From positions 992,001-1,056,000 of the forward strand of contig NW_025408679.1 of the NCBI RefSeq assembly GCF_020360975.1: a DNA stretch of 64,000 nt, in the 5' to 3' direction. Source of the DNA: Hirsutella rhossiliensis (lineage: Eukaryota > Ascomycota > Sordariomycetes > Hypocreales > Ophiocordycipitaceae). Each line of letters starts with the position of its first letter. Positions within the stretch are counted from its first letter, which is position 1. Of the stretch, positions 1 to 12,298 are shown piece after piece. Below the pieces are notes generated by a model. That model saw nothing but the letters and a program-made list of their open reading frames with translations, did not search any database and was not told where the DNA came from. The translations under genes and the position numbers were made by a program.

Positions 1-1183
1 AAGCACAAGTAGAGTCGAAGAATGACTTGACAGCCGGTAGGTTAGAGGTCAGGACCATGAATGGAAGAGGAGAGCCATGCCTGAGGGCAGGTGCCGGAGG
101 GCTACGGATGGTCGATGGAAAGGGGGTTGCGTCAGAACCACCGTTGCACCGGCGTGCACCTAATTGTTAGGTGCACCGTGTTATTGTTCCTGATGTCTAC
201 CTACCCTACGTTGTTCCGACTCAATTGCCCCTATGCCTCGAGTACTAGGTATCTACTTAGGTACAACCTGAAGTCGTCAAGTGCCCAAGGCTACTAAGGT
301 AGGTACTACCTAGGTACCTTGACTCCTGGAGGGCAAGCCACTCGTCCCGCTCACTTGGGGGGAATACACTAACAGCCGCACCTAAGCAGACGTGCAGGTG
401 GTAGCAGCAGGGCGGTAGAGGGTACCGTGACTATTTGGCATATCTCGGCGAGGTGTGAGTACTGGATATCTGTGGCTGGCGCCCCAAGTGGTTCAGGTGG
501 GTGGATGGCGCCCGGGGCTTCTTTTTAGAGCACCGAGACCCTCCCTGGCGGTTGTGTGGTCACTCTACTTACCTACCTACTACCTGTCAGGTCAGACATT
601 TTGCAGTCTTTTCAAGCCGTCAGCTTACCGTACAGCAAGACTTGTTGCTTGCCCGGCCAAGGGCCTCTTCATCGGGAAATCAGGTACCGAAACAGGGGGG
701 AGAGTCCGGGTACAGTACAGTACGGAGTACGGAGTACAGGAGCCGAGGCTGATCAAGGGGCAGGGCGAATCCACAATTGGGGCCGACATTTATTGGGGCC
801 CACTGGAAATACTCCCCGAGAATCAAAGTACCGGTACTTGCACCGGGCAGAAAGTGGCCCCTGGCAAGGGGTGGCTCTCGTCTGTCTGTCGCTGCCCCGG
901 ACGGCAATCAAGTAACGGCCACGACACCCCAAACCGTCCGTCACCACCATCCTCGCCCATCCGACAGCCATCAGCCGAGCCAGCCCTTGTTGCCGGCACT
1001 CTCTTCTCTTCTCTTCTCTTGTCTCCTCCCCGGCCCGTCCCGTCTCTTGGCTCGTCTCCCGAAACGCTGCGCAATTGGACCAAACGGCCACAACGACACG
1101 TTGATCCTCCGACCCCGGGTCCTAGGGCATCCATCGCTGCCACGCCCACGGCCACATGTCCATGCGTTGAACGACCACCTGCC
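1..1183. other. 5' intergenic region before KEX2
   Basis: No supported gene. The first 900 bases hold many short TAGGTA/CCTACC and GTAC-rich motifs (for example 289-332 and 705-735), as in fungal promoters. An open frame continuous with KEX2 runs from 455 but has no ATG before 1184 and no similarity to kexins. Confidence 0.6.
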
Positions 1184-3808
1184 ATGGACCCTGCATCACC
1201 CGCTCGTCGCTCGCCCCCCCGCCCCAGCCGGCGACTCTATGACAGGTATGACTACTACGTCGTTCACCTGGCTCAATCCGTCTCCCCCGACCAAGTCGCA
1301 GACCGCTTCGGCATGCAAAACGATGGCCCGCTCCCGAGTCTCAGCGACCACTTCCTCTTGCGTGCCCGCAAGACACACCACGACGTGCTAAAACGGGAGC
1401 TTCAGGAGCACAGGCGCAGGAAACGAGACTTGGCCGGCCCCGATGTCCTCGACGGCGTCTTGCTGGCCAGGAAGCAGGTGCCGCGCATGCGTCTCGAGAA
1501 GCGCTTCATTCCCCCTCCCCCCGACTCAGCCCTCGACCTCCGCGCATCTAGTCCCTCGGCCGATGCTGCCACTGTCGAGAGGCAGAATCTGCTCATGGAC
1601 AAGCTCAACATCAGGGATCCCATATTCAAGGAGCAGTGGCACCTCATCAACACCCTCCAGCCCGGCCACGATATCAACGTCACCGGCCTTTGGCTCGAGG
1701 GCACCACTGGCTTCAATGCCACCGTCGCAATCATCGACGATGGCATCGACATGCACAGTGACGATCTGAAGCAAAACTACTTTGCCGAGGGCTCCTGGGA
1801 CTTCAACGACAACCAAGCCGTCCCCGAGCCAAAGCTGTCAGACGACAGGCACGGCACCCGCTGCGCTGGCGAGGTCGCTGCCGTCCGGAACGACGTCTGC
1901 GGCATCGGCGCCGCCTACAACGCCCGCGTCGCCGGCATCCGAATCCTCAGCAAGCCCATCAGCGACGCCGACGAGGCCGACGCCATGGTCTTTGGGAACC
2001 AGGAGAACCAAATCTACTCGTGCTCCTGGGGGCCCCGAGACGACGGCAGGTCCATGGAAGCTCCCGGCATCCTCATTCAGAGGGCCATTCTCAAGGGCAT
2101 CCAAGAGGGCCGAGGCGGCCTCGGCTCCATTTACGTATTTGCCAGCGGCAACGGCGCGGCGAGCGGCGACAACTGCAACTTTGACGGCTACACAAACTCC
2201 ATCTACAGCATCACCGTCGGAGCTGTGGACCGCGCCGGCCACCATCCCTACTACTCGGAGCTTTGCTCGGCGCAGCTCGTCGTCACCTACAGCAGCGGCG
2301 GCGGCGATTCCATTGTAGGTGCTTCCCCTGGTGCCCCGAAGAGAAGCCATGTCTGACACTTCGACAGCATACGACCGACGTTGGCGTCAATCGGTGCACC
2401 TCGACTCACGGCGGCACCTCGGCAGCCGCCCCCCTCGCTGCCGGCATCTTCGCCCTCGTCATGCAGGTCCGGCCCGACTTGACCTGGAGAGACATGCAGT
2501 ACCTAGCCATGGATACCGCCATCCCTGTTCAAGACAAGCAGGAGAGCTGGAAGAAGACGGCCATCGGGAAGCAGTACAGCCACTACTTTGGCTACGGCAA
2601 GATTGACAGCTACGCCCTTGTCGAAAAGGCCAAGACGTGGAAAAAAGTAATGCCACAAGCCTGGCTCTTCTCGCCGTGGGTGCACGTCGGGACGGCCATC
2701 CCCGAAGGCGAGCACGGGCTCGTCACCCACTTCGAAGTCACCGCCGACGCCATCAGGTCGGCAAACCTAGCGCGCCTCGAGCACGTCACCGTCACGATGA
2801 ACTTGAATCACACTCGCCGCGGCGACGTGAGCGTAGACTTGATCAGCCCGGAGAACGTCGTCAGCCATATTGCGACGGCACGGGCGCACGACAACCACAG
2901 GGGCGGCTACGACGACTGGACCTTTATGACCGTCGTTCACTGGTAAGTGCCAAGGGTCCAGTGCAGGACACGGGACGGGCGGCTGATGCAAATCCAGGGG
3001 CGAATCCGGCATTGGCAACTGGAGCCTGGTCGTTCACGACACCAAGCAGAATGAGCACCAGGGAATGCTGGTCGATTGGCATCTCAAGCTGTGGGGCGAG
3101 GCTATCGACGCCGCCAAGGCGTACCCCCTACCCATGCCCAATGCGACCGATGACGACGATCACGACAGAATCCAATCGACCATCACGGGCCCTGTGGCGA
3201 CGTCGACGGTGATTCCGCTGCCTGAAGAGCCGACATCAATCGCTATCCCCACGGACCACCCCGAGCGTCCCACGAAACCTGGCGCCAAGCCGACGCCCAC
3301 GGCCACGAGCACACCGGGCGTGACGCCGCCCATATTTACCAAGCCGGGCCCGGTGTGGCTCTACGGGGCGCTGTGCCTCATTATCGTCTTCTGCGTGGGA
3401 CTGGGCGCGTACCTCTGGGTGGCCCGGCGCCGGCGCCTGCGCAACCAGGCGCGCGACAACTACGAATTCGAGCTCATCGACGAGGAGGAGCTCGAGGCCC
3501 TCGACGGCGGCGAAAAGGACGGTCTAGGCGGCCGGCGCGGCCGGCGGACGCGGGGCGGCGAGCTATACGACGCCTTTGCCGGAGGCAGCGACGATGACGA
3601 CGGCGACGAGGGCCATGGCGACGCGGGGCTAGGCGCGTACAAGGACCAGTCGGCCGAGAGATTGGTGGGCGAGGACGAGGCGGAACAGTACGTGGTGGGC
3701 GAGGAGAGCGACGACGACGGCGGCGCAGACGGCGGCGGCGAGGGTAGAGGCGGCGGCGGCGCAGGCGACGACGCGAGCCTCTTGGGCGTCAGGGGCCGCA
3801 GGGGGTGA
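1184..3808 (+). CDS. KEX2: Kexin (KEX2/furin-type proprotein convertase)
   Basis: Membrane-anchored serine endoprotease of the late Golgi that cuts secreted precursors after Lys-Arg or Arg-Arg. Exons 1184-2314, 2368-2942 and 2998-3808 give 838 aa, the usual kexin length. A prodomain (about 20-107) ends in Lys-Arg at 106-107, the likely self-cleavage site. The subtilisin domain shows Asp185 in IIDDGID, His223 in HGTRCAG, oxyanion Asn323 in ASGNG and Ser395 in HGGTSAAAP. A P-domain follows (about 450-600), then a Pro/Thr-rich stalk, one membrane segment (about 688-710) and an acidic cytosolic tail rich in Asp, Glu and Gly. The odd point is the N terminus: the first in-frame ATG gives an Arg/Pro-rich start with no hydrophobic signal peptide, although the prodomain begins soon after (YDRYDYYVVHL). 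A missed 5' exon or a local sequence error is likely. Family assignment is certain; the start is not. Confidence 0.93.
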
Positions 3809-4697
3809 AGAGGCGCGCCGGGGGGGGTAGGGGGGCTGGTCGTGTAATGGAGGAACGACGTGAGGCACAAGGGCGGGTGGGCAGGAGGGGGGAGCAACAA
3901 GGCTGAGGCGTCATCATCTTTTGGGTATGCACTCACGCTGCTGCTGCTGCTTTCTGCTGGCTATGTACTTGTTGCTGGCCGCATCGCACATGGGAACCAA
4001 AGTTGCATGGAATCAAGGGGCGTTTAGTCTGTCCTCCTGCATCGGGATCCTCCTCTCACCACTCCCCTCCTCCGTGCATGAGATGCGTCTTCTCCGTCCA
4101 AGACCAGGCAGGTTCCGTCACTTTCCCGCCTTGTCCCCGGTTTGCCCTCTCCCGCACAGCACGGAATGCCCCCCCCTCTCCGTCTCGCCAGGGGACGCGG
4201 CGCTCGATCTTGGTCGGTGCCCCGGCTCACACATGGCGGACGAGAAGACGTGGACCGGGTGGCTCGGGAGGAAGCCGCCATTTCACCCCTCGGCCTCCGC
4301 TTTCCCCACTCCCGCGAGGGAGAGGTGGGATCTCGCTCCAGCAAGCCGTGACATGACGGCGATCAAAAAGGCCAGATTTCTCCTCTCCGAGGCGTTTCCC
4401 AATCAGCAGCGCACCCTGCACCAGCCACGCCCCTGGCGACGCGCGTGCGCCACAGCCAACCTCCCCCCGACCCGTCCGCGCGTGCTGTGCCGCTCCTTTT
4501 CGGCCCTGCCCGTCTCCCCGCCACGCCGTGTCCAAGTCTTGCGATTTGACCCCCCCTGTATGCGCTTGATGCACCTTGAGCCATTGACCTGCGACGCTGC
4601 ATCCCAACCCGACCAGAAAACTCCCTATCCGAGCGCCGTAGGTGAAGCCTGTGTACTTTTCCTGTACGCCACCCACAAAGGGCCACCCCCCGACGGC
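3809..4697. other. Convergent 3' intergenic region (KEX2 / SNX4)
   Basis: Presumed 3' untranslated regions of two convergent genes. A 260-codon open frame at 3921-4703 (+) has no recognisable domain and is Pro/Arg/Ser-rich in the manner of chance frames in GC-rich DNA. Confidence 0.5.
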
Positions 4698-6129
4698 TCA
4701 TGATGCCGCCGCGATGCCGCCGGCGGCCCCCTCCCTGCCCATCTCCTGCACGTAGCGCTCCCAAATGTCGACGACGCCGCCGTAAAAAGCGACGTGGGCG
4801 TCGGCGAAGCCGCCGAGCTGGGCCTTGAACTCGGCGCGCTTGATGCGCTCAAAGTCGGCCACCTCGTTGACCACCTCGTCGTCAAACATGTCGCTCGTGT
4901 TGCGGGCGTGCTCCACCTCGGTGGTGAGCTCCTCGACGCGCAGCTCGAGCTTGCGGGTGCGCTCGCGGCGGGCCTGCTCGTGGTCGACGCCGCGCACATC
5001 CTCAAACTTTGCGCGGATGAAGCCGCCGGCGCCCGAGGCCGAGTGGCCGGCCTGCAGGGTGTCGCGCTCGGCCGTCGACTTGTTGAGGTACTCGGTCAGC
5101 TGCTCAAAATCGAGCTGCTTCTGCTCGCGGGCGCGCAGCAGGTTCTTGAGGGAGATGGAGTAGGCCTGCATGTCGCGCAGGGAGCCGAGGTAGTCCTGAT
5201 CGGTGACATCGCGGAGCTGGCGCAGGTGGGCGGCCGTGTCCTCGATGGAGGCGGCAAAGGCGTGAACGGCGGCCTCGACGCCGGGCTCGAGGGTGATGAG
5301 CTTCTGGAACTGCTCGGCCAGGTCTTTGAGGTCCGTCTCGAGGTCGGCCTCGCGGCGGACGACGCGGGCCACCACCTTTTCGATGTGGCCGAGGTCTTCG
5401 TCGAGCTTGTCGCCCTTGTCCTTGACCTCGATGAAGCGGCGGTCGGGCTTGTGGACTTTTGTGAAGGCGTTGATGAAGGTGTCTGCAAAGTTGTCAAAGA
5501 CGCCGCCGGTGCCGGCCTGCTCGGCGCCGAGGCTTGTGCGGGTGCTGCGGGTGCGCATCGTGGCATTCCAGTCGTGGCTCTCGAGGAAGGTGTGCAGGAT
5601 GGGGGCGCGGCGCAGCGTCGGGTGCAGGGACAGGCGGGTGAGGAAACGCTGCAGGGAGTGGGCGCGGCGCGAGGTGAAGTCGGAGCCGAAGCGGTCGCCG
5701 CGGACATATTCCATGCGCTGCTTGTCGGGGAGCGGCGGGACGGCGGCGGCGGGATAGTCGCGCATGAGCTGCTTGTAGAGAAAGACGAAGTCTGTGAAGC
5801 GCCGGCGGACCGACGTCGTCTGCTTCTGGAAGGACGGGAAAGTGGACTGTGGACACTGGTCAGCCGCGAGCGAGCGAGGGGGGAAGACGAGGGCGGCATG
5901 CGTTGGTGGTGATGAGATAGGAGACAAAGGCGTCCTTGCTGCCGTCGTTCTCCTTGAGCGGCGAGCCGACGGCACACTGCAGCCTCTCGCCGCCCAGCGG
6001 CTCGGGCGCGTGTCCCGTGTCCATGGTATGTCCGGGCTCCTCGGCGGGCGGGACGGGGCGGCTTGTTTGGTCGTGGACATGCTCGCTCCACGAGACGTTT
6101 GAAAACTTGTCCTGGTCTGCGACGGCCAT
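4698..6129 (-). CDS. SNX4: Sorting nexin Snx4/Atg24 (PX-BAR)
   Basis: Peripheral endosomal protein that binds PI3P and recycles cargo from endosomes to the Golgi; in fungi it also supports selective autophagy. Exon 1 is 6129-5902 and exon 2 is 5846-4698, giving 458 aa, close to fungal Snx4. The PX domain (about 60-175) carries the RRRFTDF lipid-binding motif and PPLPDK loop. A long coiled BAR region (about 220-450) follows and contains the conserved GVDHEQARRERTRKLE stretch. Start ATG 6129 gives the family-like opening MAVADQDKFSN. The intron is non-canonical: donor GCATGC after ...ITTN, acceptor CCACAG before STFPSFQK. No GT donor keeps the frame, and the join falls inside a conserved PX motif. 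The next gene upstream, MDM38, is on the same strand. Confidence 0.93.
5847..5901 (-). other. GC-AG intron in SNX4
   Basis: Donor AAC|GCATGC and acceptor CCACAG|TCC (55 nt). The spliced product restores the PX motif; reading through meets a stop at the end of the short exon-1 frame. The single change from GTATGC to GCATGC would explain the site. Confidence 0.8.
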
Positions 6130-6880
6130 GGTTGATAGTGTCCCTCTTGCTTTGCTCTGGCGTGCCCTCGTCTGTATAATGTCGTGGGGGAGTTGGGGGA
6201 GAGCGCAAGGCGGCGGCGTCACGGGGAGAGGCGATGCGAGAGGGACAGAGGTTGGGGGAGGGAGGAGGCGTGAGCCTATAAATATAATGTGGGGGCAGCT
6301 GCTGCTCGATGCGGCTGATTGATGACATGGGGGACGAAGCTGCCAAGTTAAGCAGGCTTGGGAGTGGCTTGCAGCAGCAAGTACCGAGTACGAGAGCCTG
6401 CAGCTTCTCGACGCCGCGAGGCCCCTGAAAATCGCTCTTTGGCTCTCGAGACATGTACTCTATACAAAGCACCACGTGCAGCCACCACCATCACCAACAT
6501 GCCTCGTCTGACAGGCAAGCCATCACACAACGCCTTCATTCATCAGCTTGTCAAGTCAGGGCGCCAGAGACTCAGCCATGGGCTCCATCCGCGCCGTCTA
6601 TTGTGCTATTCCAGTGTCGACACGCCCGTCTTCATCTATGCCCGCCGCCCTTTTCTCATGGATGCAGCCAATGCCCATTTCCTGGTGTGCCTCCTGCGCA
6701 ACTTCCAGTCGTACAGATGACAAGGGAAGCATCCGTCCGAGTTTTGGAGAGAGATGTATCAAACAAAGAGAAAAAAAAGAAAAGAGTGAGTGTCGTGACA
6801 GTGACTGGCCAGAGCAGTGGCGAGTTTCCGGCGCCGTTGTATGTTCCTGCAGCGCCGTCCACTCCCTCTCCTGCTCATCC
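6130..6880. other. SNX4 promoter / MDM38 3' region
   Basis: A TATA-like AT run (TATAAATATAATG on the + strand, about 6275-6287) lies about 150 nt upstream of the SNX4 start. No gene seen. Confidence 0.5.
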
Positions 6881-8572
6881 CTAGTCCTTCTTGGCCTTGA
6901 CGCCCTCGGCCGCCTTGCCCTCCACCTCCTCGGCCTTGGCCATGTCACGCTCCGCGTCCACCATTTCACCCGCCGCCGACTTCTCCACGCCCGCCGCCTC
7001 GGCCGACAGCTGCCGCTCCTCCTTTTCGTCAATGTCGTCCACATCGCGCGGCGTCGCCATGCCCGTGCTCTGGCTCTCCTCGTTCTGCTCATTCTCCTCC
7101 TCAATCAGCTCCTGCTGCTCCTTGAGCACCTCGAGCCGCTGCTTGTTGGTCGCCGCGCCCTCGGCGTTGTGCACCTCGAGCTCGATCTCGTGGAAGAGTT
7201 CCTCGGGGATCGATGACATGACCCCGATGAGCGCGTCAACCTGGCTTGACCCCTCGCCCGACCCCTGCCCGTACATGTAGGCGTTGCTGAGCACCAGCAG
7301 CGTCGATGGCACGCCCTCTTTGAGGCGGAGGTCGAGCCACGTCTGCAGGTCCGTCCGCATCTGCGCCGGCGACACGCTGTGGGTGCGGATACCGCGAGCC
7401 GCGCACGCCGTCTGCAGCTCCGCCACCGTCAGGCTGTCGATGCCCTCGAAGCTAATGGCCTTGTCGTCGCGTTTGATCTGCCTCATGCGGTGGCGAATCT
7501 GATAGCGGAGCATCATGTCGGTCCCAAACGTATTAAGGTTCATGTACCGGCACATGGACACGAGCTGCGGCCGCGACAGGTTGTCGAGCGTCATGTCGTC
7601 GCGGAAGATCTTGCACACCTTGATGACGTCGTCCTTTGTCGGCGCCTCGCCCGTCGACCGCACCTTGCGGAAAAAGTTGCCAAACTCCTCCTTTTGCGCC
7701 GTCGCCGGGCTCAGAGGCAGGCCCGTCTCCTTGAGCGTCTGCTGCAGAAAGTCGCTGACCTCATTGCGCGTTGACCGCAGCAGGCTGGCCTTTGCGTCCT
7801 TTGACTTTTGGCCCTCAAAGGTGCTGGGGAGCATGTTGGGGAAGAGCTTAAGGGCCAGGGGGAGCAGCGCCTCGCCCAGGGGCACGATAATGAAGACGGA
7901 GAAGGGGACGAGGCGGCCGAGATCCCTGACGGTCCTCTGCAGCTGCTTATTCTCCCTGCGCGTCAAGTCGTAGCCGGCCGCCATTTTGAGCGCCAGTCTC
8001 CAGCTGATGCGGATCTCTGCGGCGAGTAGCTTGCTGCCGTCCCAGTAATGCCGCGCCTCCTTCTTGACCTTTTGCCACACCGTGAGCTTCTTGTCCTCCT
8101 TTTCGGCCTTTGCCAACTCGTGTCTCTCGGCGGCGTCGCCCTTTTTCGCGGCCAGCTCGGTAATGGCGGCCTCGGTTTTGGTCATGTCCTGGGGCTGCTT
8201 GGGCGGCGCCGCCTTGCCGCCGGCGTCGGCGCCATCCTTCTTGGCCGCGGCTGCGTCCTCCTTGGACAGCGGCTTCTTAGCCTCTTGCACGTTGAAGCCG
8301 GGAGGCGGTCCCGAGTTGTGCGCATCGGACCGGTGATGCTCGGTGCCCATGTGGCGGGCGGGGATGAGGAGGGCGAGGGCCGGGATTTGGGCTTGCCTTG
8401 CGACATGTCGGGCCATCAAGGCGGGCGAGATGCCTCGGGGGAGGTTTCTGGCTATAGGTCCAAGTCAACGGCGCGTTCAAGCGCCCAAGGGGCTCCCAGG
8501 CGGCATACCGTTTCCTAGCAGCAGCGGGTTGCGAGCTGCCGCCCTGCGGGCGACCGCAGACGAGGCACTCAT
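6881..8572 (-). CDS. MDM38: LETM1/Mdm38 family mitochondrial inner-membrane protein
   Basis: LETM1-type protein of the mitochondrial inner membrane, needed for K+/H+ exchange and, in yeast, for insertion of mitochondrially made proteins. Exon 1 is 8572-8509 and exon 2 is 8451-6881, giving 544 aa. The short first exon adds an Arg/Ala-rich, acid-free N terminus typical of a mitochondrial targeting signal; without it the frame would start at ATG 8416 with only part of it. The intron (8508-8452) has GTATGC...CTATAG ends. One strong membrane segment lies at about 203-222 (VPFSVFIIVPLGEALLPLAL), followed by the ribosome-binding-like LETM1 domain (about 235-430) with the LSRPQLVSMCRYMNLNTFG block. 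The C-terminal 90 residues are an acidic coiled coil. Fungi often have a second paralogue (YLH47); I cannot tell which one this is. Confidence 0.9.
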
Positions 8573-10580
8573 GGCGGCGGCCGTGAGGTGCAATAGGCGG
8601 GGTTGTCGTAAGGGAGCGGCAAGGTCGGTTACGATGGCATGGGAGCGCTGAGGTCGGATGGTCGTTGCTGGAAGAGGGAAACGGAGAGGGAAGAAGAAGA
8701 GGGAGCTGTTGCGAGAGGGAGATACTGGCGCATGGAAAGTCCCTGCATCCCAACAGTGGTACTTGTACTTTGGACTGCAAAACGACCTTACAAATACGGC
8801 AAAGATACGGGGAGAATCCGCCGTGCGCTGGCCGAGGGACGGAGAATCCAGTGGGCGGATATCCTGTGCTGTGATTGGTGGTATGTGCTGATGTAATGCA
8901 TCGTGAGTGACGGAGTGGCCGTTGGGCGGTATGTACGTACCTGACGGCCAACGCGGGAAGGCCGGCGTGGTTGTACAGTGCTATACTGTAATATGCACTG
9001 TATAGTCCTCGAGATAAGATTATGCCTGATCATCAACGGCACGTGATCAATGCAAATGGATCAGCTTATGTCACATGGAAAAGGCAAAAGAAGCCTCAGC
9101 GGACACATTCCGTTGGATTCTATGCGCCACTCATTATGCCAGAAGGCAGCTCAAGGATAGACAAAACGTACACAAAAAGAGCACTGCTAAATAAAACACC
9201 GGTCAAGAAGAGGGCATAAGCCAAGCAGGTTGAGTTCCGGGATGGGGCCACATACCTATCCCTCACCTGCCTACCCTATACCCATCGTCACCAACTCCGT
9301 AACGCCTAAAGGGAACGCCCACCATACGTCCTTTTGACTGCCGGAAGGCGCATACAGTACACATTGTTAAGCGTACTATAAAGTTGGAGAGGTTGTGATT
9401 CAGGAATCTACGGTGTAGCTGTGTACTGGCGGGATCTGCGACGACTTCTCTCGCAGTGATATTTACTAAACAACTAATGTTTCGCTAAGTACCTCCGTAA
9501 TATACCGCGTTTTCATTATTACAAACCCTGCAAGTTGCCTGCTTGCTCCTCTACGGCATGCTCTTTTCCAGCAATGGCCCATTCCGACTTCACAAGAGAC
9601 ATTGGCTGTTTTGAGCCACGTTTGCTGCCAAGGCGAGCTCCGCCCGGCTCCCGACTTGTGGGTGCAGTAATTAGACGAAGACGTGCAAGAAGCAATCCGC
9701 GCCGGTAGGCATTTCACGATGGTCCAACCAAAGAGTGCCATCTTGCCATTGACCTGTTTGGATTCCAGCCGGTCAGAAAAGCAGGAGCCCCCGAGCATTG
9801 ATATATATGAATCCAGCGACCGCATGATTACGACGCCTTCACGGCAAATCAAGACCCAACGACAAGCAAATCCAGCGATTATACAGCATGAAACATGTTC
9901 GCCGACTGGCGGCGGCAAAGCCCGGTCATGCTGTTTGTCGAGTTCCCGAGTCCCGACTTACACCTCACGCCCTCAAAGCCGAGACCCGACGGGGGGAGAG
10001 CACCGACCGTCGGCGATATTGCCTGCCATAATGCCTGCATGTCAACCACCTTCCGAACATTTCAGAGTCACATCTCCAGCCGCAGCAGCAACTAGAACTC
10101 ACCCGAAAACCATCTAACAACGAGCTCGCTTTGACAAAATTGTTTGCTTCAGCACCGGATCTCAACTTCGGCTCCACCGCACAACACCTTTCCCGAGCCA
10201 CACAGCCGGTGGTCCACTTCACTTACACAGCAACGCGGTTCTTGGCGCCGGAGCCGGTGGATAGCTTTCGAGCTGCGACTCGTGTGATTCGCGCGGCCCG
10301 GGCTCAGGCAGCTCGGAGCGCGCTCTCTAGTCAACTAAATGTGCACAGGCAAGGATAGCTCGGCTATGAGCCATAAAAGCCGAACAGGGACGCTCCACGA
10401 GCGAATTCTCCCTTTAAAAGGATTACGCGTGTGGAAACCTTGCCGGATATTTGAAAACGATGTAGAGTTTGGTTTCCTTCCTTCTCTCATGTTATATGGC
10501 CGTGAGGTAAAAGGAAGAGAAAGCGCAGAAACGAGGGCGGAAGAAAACACTCTCTACAAGCTGAGCCCGCGCCCCCCGAC
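8573..10580. other. Divergent intergenic region (MDM38 / MFS transporter)
   Basis: About 2 kb between divergent genes. Short open frames (for example 9466-9918 -, 9683-10117 +) show no domain and overlap each other on opposite strands. Nothing further supported. Confidence 0.5.
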
Positions 10581-12095
10581 ATGGCCGCCGCCGCCGAAAA
10601 CGAAAAGTCGGACGTCGAGGCACCCGCCGTCCGCCCGGGGCCCGGAGACGAGAGCGGCACGGCCACGCTACCCAAGGACGACGACGACAACGACGCCGTC
10701 GACGGGTGGCGTGGCTGGGTCGTCGTTGCCGCATCTTCGTGCTCCGTCTTCTGCTACATGGGCGTCATCTACTCGTGGGGCATCCTGCAGGCCGAGATTG
10801 CCCAGCAGACGACACTGTCCCTGACGTCGCTGACCTTTGTCGGCTCCCTTGCCACTTCTTTCTTGGCCTCCATCAGCATCCTCGTCGGCAAGGCTATCCG
10901 CCGCTATGGCTATGGCAAGACAGCCTTTGCCGGCGCCTTTCTCCTCGGCTTGGGCGAGTTTCTGTCCAGCTGGGTTGTCGACCGGCTCGGCGCCCTCGTT
11001 GTCACGCACGGCATCCTCTTTGGCGTCGGCGGAGGCCTGACCATCCTGGTACGCCCCAGCTAACCCGCGCCTCTTTCCCTACTGACAGGGCCTTTGCCGT
11101 AGCCGTGCACGACCGCGTCGCTCAAGTGGTTCCGCAAACACCAGGGCCTGGCCGTTGGCGTCGTCTTTGGCGGCAGCAGTCTCGGGGCTGCCGTCATGGG
11201 CGTCGCCACCCACCAGCTTGTCCGCCAGGTCGGCATTCCGTGGACCTTTCGCATCTTGGGCTTCCTGCTGTGGGCCGTCTGTCTTCCAGCCGCCTGCTGC
11301 ATCGGCCAGGCATCTTCGACCAGAGACTCGATTCCGCGCATCCAATGGTACGCTCGACCTGTCCCTTGTCTCTGCGCAATAGCACGCCTCCGTACCTCCT
11401 TGGAAGATGCGCCCCCCGCTGACCACGCTCCAGGTACCGATGGAAGGATCCCGAGTTCCACCTCTTGTTTGTCGGTTCGGCCATAGCCTGCTTCCCGCTC
11501 TTCATCCCGCCCTACTTCATCCCCGTCTTTGCCCGGTCCATCAGCCAGTCCAGCTCCACCGGCATCATTGCCCTGACCATCTGGAACATCTCGTCAACCG
11601 TCGGCCGCATATTTGCTGGCTTCACCGCAGACTCCTTTCTCGGCCCCATCAACAGCATGATCATCGCCATCCTCTTCTGCAGCGTCAGCGCACTGGCCAT
11701 CTGGCCCTTTGCGTCCAACATGGGCATCCTCTCCCTGTTCTCCGTCATCAGTGGCATCGGATGCGGCTCATTCTTCAGCCTGTTTCCCACCGTCATCAGT
11801 TCCGTGTTTGGGCGGCAAAACGCAATGGGCGTGCTGCCCATGTTGTGGGCTGGTTGGTTTTTCGGGTATTTCTTTGTAAGTTCCGACCGTCAGCTTGCCA
11901 TCAAAGACCTTTGACTGAGAGAAATTGTAGGGCACGCCCATAGCTTCGCGCCTGTACGCATTGGCAGGAACCGAGGCCGATACAACCGAGTATCGGCCAG
12001 CGGCATATTACGCCGGGGCCATGTCCCTGATTGGCCTCTTCTTCATGATTGCTCTCCGGCTGAGGCGCACCAAGGAGCTTTTCATCCGTGTGTGA
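10581..12095 (+). CDS. MFS transporter, monocarboxylate-permease type
   Basis: Twelve-helix carrier of the major facilitator superfamily in the plasma or organelle membrane, similar to the fungal MCT-like group (MCH/riboflavin-type permeases). The substrate cannot be read from sequence. Exons 10581-11048, 11103-11347, 11434-11875 and 11931-12095 give 439 aa. An acidic N tail is followed by helix 1 (GWVVVAASSCSVFCYMGVIYSWG), the MCT-like loop ending GGLTIL|PCTTASLKWFRKHQGLAVG, and a second half starting at YRWKDPEFHLLFVGS. All three introns are GT-AG and keep phase 0, 2 and 0. The convergent neighbour, ending 203 bp away, is a Zn2Cys6 regulator, which could control it; that is inference from position only. 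Confidence 0.88.
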
Positions 12096-12298
12096 AGCAC
12101 TAATTAAAACGGCGAGACGACAGAGATATGTGACCAAGGAAACGCGCTGAAGGGAAATATGGCGATTGAAACAATAGTGAAATTGCTTGCTTATATGCTT
12201 TTTGGAGCCTTGATCTGGTAATCTAGCGGGATGTATAGAACTTAGACAGTTGGGTATATATCATGCACTTGCCTCAGAAAGAACAGAACAGACGGACA

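Noticed and set aside
455..1183. 243-codon in-frame extension upstream of KEX2
   Set aside because: No ATG, no kexin similarity and full of promoter-like repeats; open by chance in GC-rich DNA.
3921..4703. 260-codon open frame on the plus strand
   Set aside because: Arg/Pro/Ser-rich with no domain, lies between convergent gene ends and overlaps the SNX4 stop.
4794..5912. 372-codon plus-strand frame opposite SNX4
   Set aside because: Mirror of strong third-position G/C bias; the minus strand has a full PX-BAR protein.
9466..9918. 150-codon minus-strand frame
   Set aside because: No domain or signal peptide; overlaps other chance frames.
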